In this document: positions 10,051-24,346 of the stretch, one piece after another
How positions within the stretch are numbered: the stretch's first letter is position 1
Layout of the letters: each line of letters begins with the position of its first letter
Assembly: GCA_035236585.1 (NCBI GenBank)
Contig: CP141132.1
Location: forward strand, 62,965,880 to 63,029,879
DNA: 64,000 nt
Reading direction: 5' to 3'
Origin: Warburgia ugandensis
Lineage: Eukaryota > Streptophyta > Magnoliopsida > Canellales > Canellaceae
The notes under the pieces: model-generated
What the model was told of the DNA's origin: nothing
Seen by the model: only the letters and a program-made list of their open reading frames with translations
Databases searched by the model: none
Position numbers and translations under genes: made by a program

Positions 10051-12936
10051 AATATATATATATATATATATATAAATGCACCAACACACAGAGAAAGAGA
10101 TTGAATGTGTGTCCATGTCCTACAACAAATTTGTAAACATAGCAAACTAAAATTAAAGTTGCAAGAGCTTACAAGATGTAAGACACTACTTACTAAAAGA
10201 AAGGAGAGGCCGTAATAAGTTATAAACAATTTTCAAAACGTGAACTTGGGTATATTGAACAAAATTGACAAACCCTTCAAATTCCAATTGTTACAATTCC
10301 TCTTCATGAGGACTTTGATGACCATTACTAGAGCAAAATTTTCCATTTCTCGTGCATCCGACAAGCCACAAAGATGTTGACTAGTTTCCCTCCCTCTTAA
10401 AATGTCTACTGCTATGGCCTTCGCCCAAACATATTAACGCAGAAACCACAAATAAGGTTTAGAAAAAATAAATTTTTATTGATCTATCCCTTTCAACAAC
10501 CCATACTAGCATGATGGAATAAAATCACAAAAATCTTTCCAGCATCCCATAAATGAGAGCACTATCACCCTACATTTTTTAAGAAAGGCCATTGTTAAGC
10601 ACACTCACTTGCCATAAGCACAAGCTAAACACTTCCTAATTCTTAGGCCCATCAAATCAATGGAGCAAAAATGAACGCCTATAAAATTACTCATGATATA
10701 CATCAGTAGAGGTCAATTGCCACAACTAAAAACTAGAAAAAATGGCCAAATGAAGGAACCACAGCAATGGGTGCGAAATGAGAAAGAATGTTATTTCATT
10801 GCTCTGGCTCTACTCTGCGTAACACTATGAAACACATCTAGCCAACCCATTTGTTGCAAGATGCATAAAATAGATCCCCTAACCAATCAATTAAGGAACA
10901 ATCGCGGAAAGGAACAAGTCGTTCAAAATTTGCCTATGTGATGATGGTTTCCATATGATTCCTTGAAGTAGCTATTAGCTGAGCTCGCTTGTATTCCATA
11001 CCCATGTAAAAAAGAAATCGTGTGTGTGTGTGTGTGTGAAATGTTAGGTGGTAAGAGTGAGTGAGAGATATTGAGATGTAGAGAAGCAGAGATGGTTGAA
11101 TGATGCTTTTAGCCTCCTCCTTCGCCTCTGATTGTAATCTAATCAGATTTAGTGAATTCCTCCTCTTTTGTAGATGTAGACATGATAACTAAATCACGTA
11201 AACTCCTTGTCTCTCTTTGCGCGTGTGATTATCCCATTCAAATTTATGATATTGATCATCAAATCTGCAAAACATAAGAATTCTGACTGTAACAAGTAGC
11301 ATCAGAGAGCAGGAAAAAAGGGTTTGTCATCCCTCTATGCGGATCAATTAGACACCTTTCCACACAAAAAAATTGCAGAGTAATAAGGAGCATTGGAACA
11401 CTAGCACATAGAAGCTACGGACAACACCGCACATCAGAATCCTTGTGCTACTTGGAGCCTTGCGGGCTCAAGTCGAAGATACTATACTGAATGACTTGAT
11501 CGATCGTACCAAATAGATAGTCTAAGATAGACCATAAACCTTTCGCAATTCCTCGATCCACATTAGTTTGGTATCTGCGAACCCATGTTGCATCCGCAAT
11601 CATCTGTTGGAATCCGCAATAATGTCATGTGTTAAGTCTTTTTTTAGGTGGTAGCCCACATTTCCTAACTTGAAAAATTGGCTTTAAGTTGTGCTTTTTT
11701 TCTTTTGGACATTTTGTTGTCTCCCTATATATAAAGCAACATCAAATATGTACCAAGTGGTGCTGAATGTACAAAGGCATCAACCAAGCATTTAATGGCA
11801 TTAAATGCACTCAATACAATGTAGCTTTATTTGGAAAAGCTAAAGAAAAACAAAGGAGATGTTATTTTATTTGTGGTAAATGGAGACTAGAGCAATTAAA
11901 ATGTTGATCCATTTATAGATATGGATGAATATAAATTGAATTAAAAGATGGATGGCTATTAATTAGTGTTAGCTGCCTTTTGAGAAGCAAAGACATGTTT
12001 TGTTGGAAGTAAGAAGCACTTCTCTATAAATAGGGAAGAGATCAAGAGAAAAATGTGAGCATGATCTCATTTTGAAGAGTGAAAAGATTTTGTTTCTCTT
12101 TAAGAGTTCTCCTTTCTTTGTGAGAGAGAGACTTGTATTTCTCCTATTTCAAGAGAGAGTTTGTTTGTTCTCTCCTTGTATTTAGAGAGAAGTTGTAAAT
12201 TTTCTTTCATAGAGAAAATTCTTCTACTCTTGTCCATGGTTTTTCTCTCAATTTAGTTTAGGGGTATTCCAAATAAATGTTTTGTGTTTCAATTTTATTT
12301 AGTTGCAAGATATTGCTTCGACCCTACACTATTTTCCCTAACAGTGGTATCAAAGCTATTGGTTGTGGGTTACTATTTGGGATGAAAAGTAGGAGTTGGT
12401 TTAAGTTGAGAAGCATATTGTAGTCAACACCATGACAACTAAGTTTGAGATTGAGAAGTTCAACAAGAGTAATTTCTCCCTTGGGAAATTAAAGATGAAG
12501 GTAATTTTGAGGGAAGACAATTGTATAGCGGCAATTGGAGATGCTAGAATAGCTGGAATAACTAATGACAAGTGGAAATAAATGGATGATAATGCTATGG
12601 CCAATCTACATTTAGCCTTGGTAGATTTAGTTTTATCTAGTGTTGCAGAGAAGAAATCGGCAAAGGCAATTTGGGTGCACTTACTTGATTGTACGATGTC
12701 AAGTCACATCACAATAAAATCTTCTTAAACAAGAGACTCTACGCTCTTCAAATGAGCAAATCTACATCGATGATGGGTCACTTCAACAATCTAAATGCAT
12801 TATTATCCCAACTTACAGCGTTGGATCGTAGTATAATGACAAATGAACATGATGAGTTTTTACTTCAAAGTCTACCTAATTCGTATGATCAACTCCTTAT
12901 CAACTTGACAAATAATATTCTCATGGATGATCTAGT

Positions 12937-15900
12937 TGTGACGACCCGGGTTTTTGAAACACATTTTATAATATATTTTTCAAAGGCAAGGGCGTCTCCT
13001 TAGTAAAAAAAATTCGCAAAACAAAGTAGCAAAAATTCTTTTATTTTAAAACTTGTTTTAAAAACCCAAGTCACCACTTCATACATAACATAAGTACAAT
13101 TTGTGTACAAAATAAAATTCCATTGAAGGAATATGATTTTATTAAACTTCTAGGATCCATCCAGTGGTTCACAGTACACAACCCATTGTATCCTTACAAT
13201 ACTTGTCCAAATATACAATTCAAATTACAAAGTTCTAAATAAAATACATGCTCTCAAGGGATATACCCTTATTACTTATTCTTCAATAGTTCTTCAAGTC
13301 TTGAGCTCCTAAGTCTCCTTCTCTGTATCTAAGATATTGTAAACATTCAAACATTTACAATATCTCAGCAAGCTATGCTTGGTAGGGGATAAGAATGTAA
13401 GTTATTGACAGTAGAATCTCAATATTCAATTATCCCATAATTCATTCTATCATAAACACATTCACATACCACTATTATTGATATGAACATCTCATTTCCT
13501 TCTCATTTGTGTTCACCTTTATACATACATATTATATAAGAACAAATCTGTTAAAATTGAAAAAATAATCAATAATCATTTCCATACAAAACTGATCAAC
13601 TCCTTTCATTATAGGAGATTTGTATCTCAGCCAATTACTATACTGGGATTTTCCCTTCTTGGGAAAAATATTGGTAATTTACAATTACATAGCATTTCAT
13701 CATGTCATCCCTTAAGGCATTTCACTATGCCAATTTCATATGCATCATAATGCAAAATAATCAAGGACTACTATGCTTGCAATCTGATCCGTACAGCGCC
13801 CAAATAACTGTTCAATAATCCACTTATACCATTCTCAGTGGAAATTACAATATCCATGTCCATATGGGAGGACCATGGCTGTCACAGTGGTGGCCTTCCC
13901 ATAATTGCCCCACCCAACTTTTAGCCTTTCTTAGGCTTGGTATTCAATATCATCAAGTTTCAGAGAGTGGGTGGCCAAACCCTCTTAACTCTCCTAGCAT
14001 AGCATCACCAGGCCTATGCCTGTTTAAAACAAAACCACAAGCCTCCAAGCTTGTATGTAAAATAATACTTATACATATCAGACTATCTGTCTGTTTCTCT
14101 AGGGCTGGAATATTTTCTACTTTCCTATTCACTTAGGGTTGTTCTCAATTCTCAACTTAACCATTTAATACTTATTTTTCTCATCATTTGGTTGGATCAT
14201 ATTTCAATTTGAGGTATTTACCTTAATATATTGGTATTATACATGTTAATACTTCAAAACATAAGATCATGTATTAGACATGTATCTTCATGTAAAGGCA
14301 TTCTTAATAATCCACCTACCTCAATAAGGTATTCTTACTCCTTGAAATTTGTTATAATCTCGATCAACATATATCTACCAAATCATATGTATAATGTCAT
14401 TTTTCTAATCAAGGGTACATACTACATGGTCTTTTGATCATCCTTATGTAGGATAATCTGACTCTTTCTTCCTTGAATATCATATATCTAAGGGTTTAAT
14501 ATCATCTATACAAATACTATCTATATCATACATAACAATCTAATATACATTGGTGTTTGTTTTTCGTTATTGTTTTTTATCATACAAGATCTCATCTTGT
14601 TTGATCACCCTTATCTTACTTACTATTTTTATTAGGGTTAGATAATTTGCTATCTTTTTATGTTCTTATTATTATTCAACCAGTTAGTGTCTTACTTGGT
14701 TGAAGATAATTTATTTCTTTCTATTACTAGACAACTCCTCCTTATTTCAAGATGACTAGTACTTACCAGTTAAAGTCTGCTCAAAAAGTGGTTAATACGC
14801 CCTCATATAAGGAGGCATTTAGACCTCTCTTACCTCAATGGTAGGCGAGGGAAAAGCACTTGGCTCTTGTATACCCCCTATAACCATAATGTTCAGAGTC
14901 CATTAGAGTGGTACTAGCTCAACCTTTGACAAGGTTCCTATGAGTTCTTAACCTTAAGTCTCTTCTCTAATTGATTTTAATTAATTTCCATGGATATGCA
15001 CAATGTCATCCATGGATGTTCATTATTTTCCTACTCTGGGCCAAGGAAATGATAAATCATTCCTTATGTTGTCCTACTAACTATAGCCCTTATTAAGTCA
15101 AAATCATTCATTCATCTTTAGTTGTCCATGAATCTCTATATTTCATTAGTTTATATTTTTGGTGATTTATGCTCATTATATCTTAACAACTATTTAACAA
15201 TTGAATAAAATTTGACAATAAGTAAATCATAAACTTGAAAGCATAAATCAAATATAAATTTAACAACCATATACTAACATTCTTCCTATGAATATAACTT
15301 AACCTAATGAAATAAAACTATACATAAACTAACATGATCCTAAGTTATGAAATACATAAAATTGTACTTCTATCTTAATGGAATCATGTTTAAATCTATA
15401 ATTTACACTATCATGACCCTAAGATAATCAAATCTACTAACAAACTAATCATTTAGGGCATAGCATGCTAACATCTAAAGATTACACTATCATGTTTTCT
15501 AACTTATAACATAAATCACATTTATACTTATATTATTCAATACAAGACAATTAAGATTATTATATTAAGATTATTATAAACCTTTAAATATGATCCAACC
15601 ATTAGATCTTAGGTGTTTTCCTTTAGATCAAGGGTTTTAATTACCTTTAGGGCTTTTAATCCATTAAAATCCAAAAATCATATCCACTTGATTTTGTCAG
15701 ATTTCATCTATGATCTAAATGGATTCCATCATAATATCATCCATTTAATCCATCCCAAGGATCTGATCATACTTGATCTCATTGATCAAGTGGGTCCCTT
15801 TGTATTTTTAGGGTTTTTCTACCATAAAGGGTAGATCCCCTAATTTATCCTAGATTTGTCCAAATTAACCATAGATATTACTTTATTATAGTATTATATC

Positions 15901-17325
15901 ATCATTAAAATAAATTTCCAAGATCTGATCACCTCAGATCTTGAAGATCTTAGAAATTGGACACTTATTTCCAAAATACAGAATAATTCAGGAATAATTT
16001 TTAGACATATTATGCTTTCATTATAAACTAGAAATTACAAGCTTTCCATAGCTTCTGTCCGATCTCAATTTGGAGTTTATATGACTCCACAATCTTAAAT
16101 TGAAGTTTACAGCCGTTCCTAAGGTCCATATTTGATCTGGGCCCAGCAGAACTAATCTCTCTCAATTGAGGGTCCAAACCTTGTTAGATTTTCTTTAAAA
16201 TTGTACCTTAAGGGTCTTGGACCCTTCTAGATCGATTGGAAAGGTTAGAATTTCCATCTGAGCTCTCTATCACCATGAATTGAAGGCTCTGGTATTTACT
16301 TTTATTTTACAATTTTTCATTCAAATTAAATTACAGAAAAATAAAAATTACACTAAACCATAATAAATATGTATACGAAGTAGTTCCACCTACCTGATTG
16401 GAGAAAAATTGTATATTTGATGCCCAATTTAAGAGAATTACCGGTTGATGATACTATAGCCCGATTGTCCCCGTTTTTGTGATTTTCTGTTGTTGGAACC
16501 GTTGGATCTTGAAATTAATTTGGGTTTTTTGTATATACTGTAGTATAGGATGTTATGGATGGTAAAATTTATCAGATTCTACCTGAAACGGAGTGCCTAA
16601 TTGAATTTAGGTCTCTTGTTCCACTTAGAAAGAGGAGAGAGAAATAAGAAAAATAGAGATTGGGGAGGGATGAATGAGAATTTGGGGCTGAAAATTTAGG
16701 AAAGATTTGAAAATTTTGTGATTAAGGTTGTGAAAATTTTTGAAAATTTTTGGGACATATTTATAGCCAAATTTGAATTTTTTATTATTTCTTTTGATAA
16801 GATATTTTATTACTTTAGAATTTTTAATTACAAATGCATTCTTCATTCTCCACTACTAGCAATAATGCACTGAGCAATTATTGTTCCTTTTAGAACGTTG
16901 ACCCACTTTGTGGGCCCTACTTTTATGCAAAAAGACCTTTTTGCCCTTGTAACTCCAAAATTGGAGAAAAATAGGCATTATTTGTCCAAACTTGGAATCA
17001 AGCGTACTTAGTGGCGTTTGAATCATAATTCTAAGTAATTCATGAATATTGAGGTCTTATTTCTTGGATATGAGATATGGGTAAAATTACCATTTTACCC
17101 CCAAATGGAGATTATTATGGATTTTTCATTTTAACTCAGAATTAAATGTACTTAATGTTGTTTCGATCAGTTTTCCAAGTACATCCATAATTTCTATATT
17201 TTAATTCATAATATTATCTCTATAATAGAGAATTTTCAACAACCTAATATTCAAGCCCAGAATTTCTAAAAATTCAAACTTTATGAATTTGCCTTAATAA
17301 GTTACAAAAATTCGGGGTCATTACA
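12937..17325 (-). mobile_element. solo LTR (4.4 kb) inserted in Copia gag
   Basis: The ends are TGTGACGACCCGGG (left) and GGGTCATTACA (right), nearly perfect inverted repeats of about 24 bp. The 5-bp duplication CTAGT lies at 12932-12936 and 17326-17330. Host Copia sequence is continuous across the junction. The hairpin module at 13332-13381 gives reverse orientation. Open frames inside (for example 13864-14136, 15613-15834, 16625-16846) have no recognisable product. Confidence 0.88.
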
Positions 17326-20300
17326 CTAGTCTTCAAAGAAGTTGTAGTTGTTGTTTTGAAAGAGGAATCTAGGAATAAAAATAAGAAAGACAAATCATCT
17401 ACTTCGTAGCAAGCAGAGGCTATATCGATAACAAGAGGGAGATCAACAGAACATGGCTCCAGTGGAGTCACAACCATGATAGATCAAATTTGAAAAGTAA
17501 GAAAAATGTCAAGTGTTGCCACTATGGCAAGAAAGGGCACAACAAAAGGCTCCTGAGGCAACAAGTTTTTCATCGATATGTTGCAAGTACATCTGATAAT
17601 GGAGAAATTTTACTTAGCAAAGAAGAAACTAATTCTAAAGGAAAAAGGATACTCACTGATGTATGGATAATGGATTTAGGAGCAACTTGGCACATGACCT
17701 CACATCAAGATTGGTTTTAAACATATGAACCTGTCTTTGGAGGATTTGTGTTCATAGGTAACGATCATGCCTTAGAAATTGCTGGTATTGGTACTATCAA
17801 AGTAAAAAAAAATTAATGGTAGAATTCGCACTATCCAAGGGGTACAACATGTGTAGGGCCTTAAGTAAAAGCTATTGTCTCTTGGACAATTATGACCTGG
17901 GTAGCAAGGCTTATATAGAAGATGGTATCATGAAGATTGTCAAAGGCATGCTTGTAATGATAAAAGTGGAAAAGATTACAATAAATCTATACATGCTTTT
18001 GGGGGAGACCTTGCAGGAGGCAAATGCTTCAGTAGCATCAGAATGCAGTTTGAAGATTCTCGTTGAACATAATTTCATATTGAGGCTCAAATTGGTAAAT
18101 TTACCTTTCTAAGAGCATTGTGTCACAAATAAGCATCATAGATTAAAAATTCAATAGATCTACTACTAGAAATAAACACATTCTAGAATTGATTCATTCT
18201 CATGCATGAGAGTCACTCGATATATCCCTAGGAGGAGCAAAATATTTTGCATCAATAATTAGTGATTACTCCAAGAGATTATGGGTGTACCCAATTAAGA
18301 AAAAGTAAGATGTATTTCCAATATTCAAATACTTCAAAGTGTAGGTGGAACTTGAATCGAGGAAAAGGATCATGTCTAAGAACATATAATGGAGGAGAAT
18401 ATACTAGGGACAACTTTCTTACATTTTGCAAGCAAGAGGGTATTTAGAGACAGTTTACTATTACACATCCTCCTCAAAAAAATGGTGTGACAAAGCAGAT
18501 GAGCAGAACTCTACTAGATAGAACAAGAGCTATGTTGAGAACTACAAGCCTAGTAAAGTCATTTGGGGCAGAAGTAATCAAAATTGTATGTTATTTGATA
18601 AATAGATAACCATCAACTACAATTGGTTTGAAGCATGGACTGGTAAGCCAATAGAATATCCTTCTCTACGTATATTGGAAGTCATGCATATGTGAAGTAT
18701 AATTCCTAAGAAAGAATAAAGCTATTTCCAAAATCTAGGAAATGTATATTTTTGGCCTATGCTAATGGAGATAAGGGGTATCGCCTATGGGATCCCATTG
18801 CTCACAAGGTTATCATCAGCAAAGATCTGATCATTGTAGATGACAAAGTGCAAAGTGAAGAAAAAGATAGCACTTTAAAAGAGACTACTGCTATTCAGAT
18901 AGAAGATAAGTCAGAGTATGTAGAATCTTCTAAAGTAGTACATAAGCTCAAAGAACAAGAATTAGATGAGGTCGATAATACAGAAGTCCAACTGTCAACA
19001 CATTAGACAAGAAAACAATCATGACACTTAGATTATGTTATGGCAAGCAATTCTACATATTGTCTTCTAACAAAAGACGGAGAGCCATCAATTTTCTAGG
19101 AGGCTATGAATAGTCCTGATATTTCTCTATGGATGACAACAATGCAAGAAGAAATTGAAGCTTTGCATAGAAACAAAACATGGGAACTTGTGCCATTGCT
19201 ACACAGTCAAAAAGCCATCGGTAATAAGTGGGTCTATAAGATCAAACTAAATGGCAAGTGTAGTGATATTGTGCAAGACTCGTGGTGAAAGGATATGCTT
19301 AGAACGAAGGTATTGACTTTAATGAGATATTTTCTCCTATAGTTAGACTAACGATAACCTAAAGCAGGTGCCAAGATGTTGGTATAAGAGATTTGATTCC
19401 TTCATTATTAGCCTTAAATATGACAGACTCAATTCAAACCACTGTACGTATTGCAAGATATTTGGAAATAATGACTTCATTATTTTGATGTTGTATGTGA
19501 AAGGCATGTTAGTAGTAGGCCCCAACAAAGATCTAGTCAAAGAATTGAAGGCATAATTTGTTAGGGAGTTTGACATGAAGGATTTGGGACCTCTAAACAA
19601 TATTTTAGGGAAGAAAATTCACTCAAACAAAAAAATAAGAAAGTTTGTCTTTCTTAGAAAAATCTTGCAATGCTTCAACAGACATGATTGTAAGTCAATC
19701 TCTACCCAAGTTGTTGTCAATTTTAAATTATCCTCAACTATGAGTCTTAGCAATGAAGTAAAGAGGATGGATATGTCTCAAGTTTTGTATGCATCGGCAG
19801 TAGGAAGCCTAATGTACGCAATGATTTATATAAGATCAGATATTGCTCAAATAGTTAGCATGGTATGATATATGTAAATATTCATATATAATGAATAAAC
19901 AAATCATAGTTACAAAAAATGCGGTAATTTTTTTTTGTTTTCTTTTGTTTACATACTGATCTCACAATTCTTAACACTCTCTACTAATATTATCAATGAA
20001 ATAATCCAATTAGATGTTATACTAACCCCAATTTTTAAATTTCATTTCATGTAAATTTTTTATTTTTATTTTGAATGAAATACAAATTAGGAATCCCAAG
20101 TTTTGAATTTCATGTAATTGAACTTTTAAAAGGCACTTAATTGACCCTAAAAACCTCAATATATGCATCAAGATGATTCCAACAACACTAATTTTGTGAG
20201 AAAGGAGATCGGGGTGGAAATCCCAAATTTTTGCTAATTTGGCAATGGCCAAAGTTGGTTGTTTATGGCTATAGTAGGCACACTATGAGAGGAGTGGGTG

Positions 20301-20946
20301 CGACAAAATAAAGAAGAATATGGGGAACGCAAGAGAAAAAGGGAAAATTTTGGTGTCCACCTCCTTCGATCAGATCTCCCTTCACTCTAATCATTTCCTT
20401 CCTCTTCGTAGTGCCACCAATGAACCCTCTCCACTCCATTTGGTTTCCCACTGCAACAGAAACCCGAACAAATTATCCTTTCCATTTCTTTCTTGGAGTA
20501 GGCGCAAGACTCCCCTCTTTTCTAGTCTGGTAAGCTGCCATCTAGGGTAACAATGTACACCTCTATTGTGTGTGCCACTCAATGAGGTCGTCCCACCATG
20601 CAAGCCAAACAACATCGGAATGACACCCACAGAGGCGTGACACCCTGAGATCCCTCTGTTCAGACCCTCATGATGATTTCCTTCCTCTTTAGCGTGGCAG
20701 CACTGTTGCATATGCTGTTCAACTACGTCATCCAAGCCCAATCCCTTCTCTATCTCATTCCCTTCCGACCAACATAGCCTCATTGACTGTGCCAACTAGT
20801 TTCCTTCCTTCCTTCCTCCTTGCCTGTCTCCCTTTTCCACCACAACCTAACCTGCACTGTAAGTTGAGGTGCCACAAACCTCATTCCCCTCCATCTCTCT
20901 TTTTCCTTGTCAAGTGTGTTGTAGTGGTGACATTGCCAAGACCACT

Positions 20947-20950
<4 letters not shown>

Positions 20951-21036
<86 letters not shown>
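20951..21036. repeat. (CT)n microsatellite, split by an LTR element (other half 24314-24343)
   Basis: About 42 CT units run straight into the LTR start TGTAATATCC at 21037. A further CT run of about 15 units resumes at 24314, just after the element's TGTTACA end. The element therefore inserted into a longer CT tract. The Ser-Leu and Arg-Glu repeat open frames over this tract are artefacts. Confidence 0.9.
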
Positions 21037-21040
<4 letters not shown>

Positions 21041-24000
21041 ATATCCTTAATTTTTAGGATAAAATAGGAAATTTTTAAATAAATTAAAATAAAAAATTTA
21101 TGGATGAAATTTTTTCCTGGAAACATAAGAATTAGAAATTTCTCGTCGATACGAATCCAACGCCACCAAGAACGCGAAAAACGGAGCTCAAATGAGGGAG
21201 TTATGAGCCGTCAAAGTTGTAAGGGCAGATTGGTCTTTTGACAGAAACGTGTTACACAGGGGTCCAAATTGATAACGGCACCCCTGTCTACACACGTCTC
21301 TACCAGTCCGGCGAAATCGCCGGAGAGACATGGGAAGAGACGTGTGGGGAAGAGAAACTCTTCCCCAAGACTCTAAAACCCTATATCTATGCTCCTCTAG
21401 GAGCCAAAATGCTCCACCATTGAGCATTTTCTCTGAGTGTTTACGCAAAACCCTAGCCCTGCAAAACTTGGATTTTCCGGTGAGTAGAACCCCGAAAATA
21501 CGAGCAACACCAGTCAGGCGCAAGGTAAGCCTCAAATCCATGTTTTTTCTATATTTATTAATTAGAAAATTAATTAAGAAAACGTTTAAAAAATTAGGAA
21601 AAATCAGATTTTTAGGAACCTGTGTGCACGCTACTGTTGGAGCGTGATTTCACAGATCAAACCTAGTCCGTTTGAAAATCGCACCGTCCAACTAGTGCAC
21701 AAGAGACCCAAGAGCATACCCTTTAAATTTGGGACTGATCCAACAATGGATTTCTCCAGAAAACCCAAAAACCAGTACCTAGGGATGTTTTTAGGAACTT
21801 GGGAAAAATCATTTAAAAACCATGGTTTTTGGAAAAATCAGTGCAAAAGGAGGGCATAAATGGATTCTAGAGAGAATTCTGAAGAAAATGGCGCAAAAAT
21901 CAAGCAAAACGGAGCTCTGTAGCTCCGCAGGAGGCGACCAGAATCTGGTCGTCTTCTCCGGCGTCGTCAACGGCGTCAGTGCCTTGGCGCTGACGCCAGG
22001 ACGCAGTCGGGGACGCACAAAGGACGACGTCACATGACGTCGTCGTCACACGCGTGCGCGGAGCCGCGCGCGTGCAGGGGGAAGCCGGATGGCGGTCGCG
22101 GTGGGGCCGGGACGCGACACGTCCCGTGTGGCGTCTGCGTCGGCGTGCGTCTTCGTGCGCCAGTGTACACCGGTGTAAACCGGCGAAAAAGGGGCGCCTC
22201 CGGTATAAACCACCTTATGGTGGTCCGGCAGGCCCCATTTAAGCGTAGTTTTCACTAAAACTTGATTTTTGGGAGCTAGAGAGGTCCAAATCACGATCCG
22301 GAAGAGGCGTTGTGACCGTATTGACGAAGCGGACCTAGTTTTAACTTAAAAACTTAGAAATGACAACTTTTTATTTAGAAAAATTTTTAAATAGTGATGT
22401 GACATGTACAGGTGCACTTGAATATACCAGTTCAAGGGAGTTATTAGCAAGTTAGTGGTCTCACACTGAGGTAGGTGACGACAACTAATGTTTTGCCTTG
22501 ATATTTGAACCATGTTTAAACATAGCATCATGTGTGATTGTGTTTTAAAATGCAATTATTATTTACCGTGGATTTCATGCGACATTGCGTACAGAATGGT
22601 TATTTCAAATTGAAATCTTTTACTGAATAAACTTATTTAAAATGCTTTTACAAGTATGATGTTAATTAGTTATGCTTAATTAGAGATTTATTTCTTATTG
22701 TATATATAGAAAATGCATGGATTTACATGGAAATGAGAATAGAGGCTTATTAAATTTGGTCCTTTTATAGGCTAACCCCAGGATGAGGGGCATGTCTTGA
22801 GGATTGCAAGCTATAAGTGCTCTTGAGTTTTAGCATATACATATGATTTCCGTGTTTTAAATTTGATGACGGGTGCTCTTGCCCGGTGGGCGTCATGCTA
22901 GGAGGGATAGGGCCGGCCACCCACCTTCCGAGATTATGATGTGATGAGTTTGTGATATGATAGACACCTGCCCATAGATGGCATTCGGTAGGGGTTTGGT
23001 AACATGGATAGTCCACACTACCGGTCTGAGCCTTTCCATGGGGACAGACGTTTAGTCTCCCGTTATGGTGTCAACGGAGAGCGGCGGTGGTTGATACCCA
23101 TAGAGGGTTGCCACTGCAGCATGATGGACCATATTCTTATTATGTGTGCATGTATGATGAGCATGGTTATGGATGATATGCCTGGGTGTGACGACACTCA
23201 GAGGTTGACTACGTGTACTCCTGATCAGGGATGTTAGTGCGATGTGGTGGGACCCATTACCTTAGGGTGCCCTTATTCTTGTTGTATGCTCCATGTTATT
23301 GATTCATGTCATGTTTTGCTTTTAACTCAGTGAATTTCATGTTTTAGCATATGGAATAAATTGGCATTTATTTGAACAGGGCATTATGATCTCACTATTT
23401 TCATAAATGTTAGACTTTTCATCAATGCTGTTCATTATTTCTTTCATTTATTACATTAATTGTCTATGTACCTATACAAGCGATAGCTTGCTGAGGCATT
23501 GCTTTGTTTTGCAATGCCTTAGATCTCGAGCGCGACACCAGGAAAGGAAAAGCGGTTGATAAACCTGGAGAGCTGCTGAAGACTAGTTTTCCCTATAGTT
23601 TTAGACAGTAATGTGAGTCATTAGAGTGGATTATCATTTGAATTTTATTATGGACTGCATACTTTATAATTGGATGTGATTTAAATCTTTGGACATATGT
23701 TGGACATTTATATGGGATGTTATGATGGATAGACCCTGGGCCATATTTATTTGACGTTGATTTATAAGCGGATTATTTATTTATGTTTAAATTACATGTA
23801 CGCCATTTTGAGAAAGGAAAATTAACACCTGGAGTTTTAAGATAGGTTTGGTAAAATGTTAAATAAATCTTTTCTCATGGGATCCCAAAATGCTCTTATT
23901 TAAAATGCCATTATTATAATAATAATAAATTGTCTTAAAAATCCGGGGTGTTACAAAGTTGGTATCAGAGCCAGACCCCGACCCGGTGTGGGTGGCTAGC

Positions 24001-24309
24001 CGCACGTAGGCGCTCGCGTGTGGTAAGACACGCGGGGACGCGTGTCCTCTAAGGGGGAGAGGTTGTGAAGCCTTGGCCGATGAGGGCGGGCCAAGAGGGC
24101 TGGCAGGCTTCTAGGCAAGGTGAAAGACTGAGAGTTAGTCCCACATCGCTAGGGGGAAAGTTACTGGGCTCTTGATAAGAGTGATGAGGACTTCCCTTGC
24201 AACGAGGCCTTTTCCCTGGGCAACTGGGGAAGAACAAAACTGTGCGGGGTGTATGGGCACTCCGGCACGGACAATATCGTTGCAGGGTGTGGGCCTTCGG
24301 GCTGTTACA
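21037..24309 (+). mobile_element. LTR retrotransposon remnant: one LTR, primer site and 350-bp tail
   Basis: The LTR runs from TGTAATATCC (21037) to CCGGGGTGTTACA (23955). After a 3-bp spacer comes TTGGTATCAGAGC (23959-23971), the initiator Met-tRNA primer site, so the element is on the plus strand. The internal part continues with a GC-rich leader and a 'gttagtcccacatcgctaggg...gacaatatcg...ggccttcgggctgttaca' tail that ends at 24309 with the same TGTTACA as the LTR. No second LTR, gag or pol is present. Either the 3' part was deleted or this is a compact non-autonomous form. Group (Tekay/Del-like) inferred from LTR ends. Confidence 0.78.
23471..23522 (+). other. two-hairpin module near LTR 3' end
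   Basis: Hairpin 1 is CAAGC-GATA-GCTTG (23477-23490). Hairpin 2 is an 11-bp stem, TGAGGCATTGC (23492-23502) with GCAATGCCTTA (23511-23521), loop TTTGTTTT, one G-U pair. Equivalent modules lie at 29931-29977 (plus), 13332-13381, 6428-6472 and 44547-44593 (all minus). See findings. Confidence 0.75.
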
Positions 24310-24311
24310 CA

Positions 24312-24346
<35 letters not shown>

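Noticed and set aside
20783-21126. Ser-Leu and Arg-Glu repeat proteins
   Set aside because: Direct translations of the (CT)n/(GA)n microsatellite.
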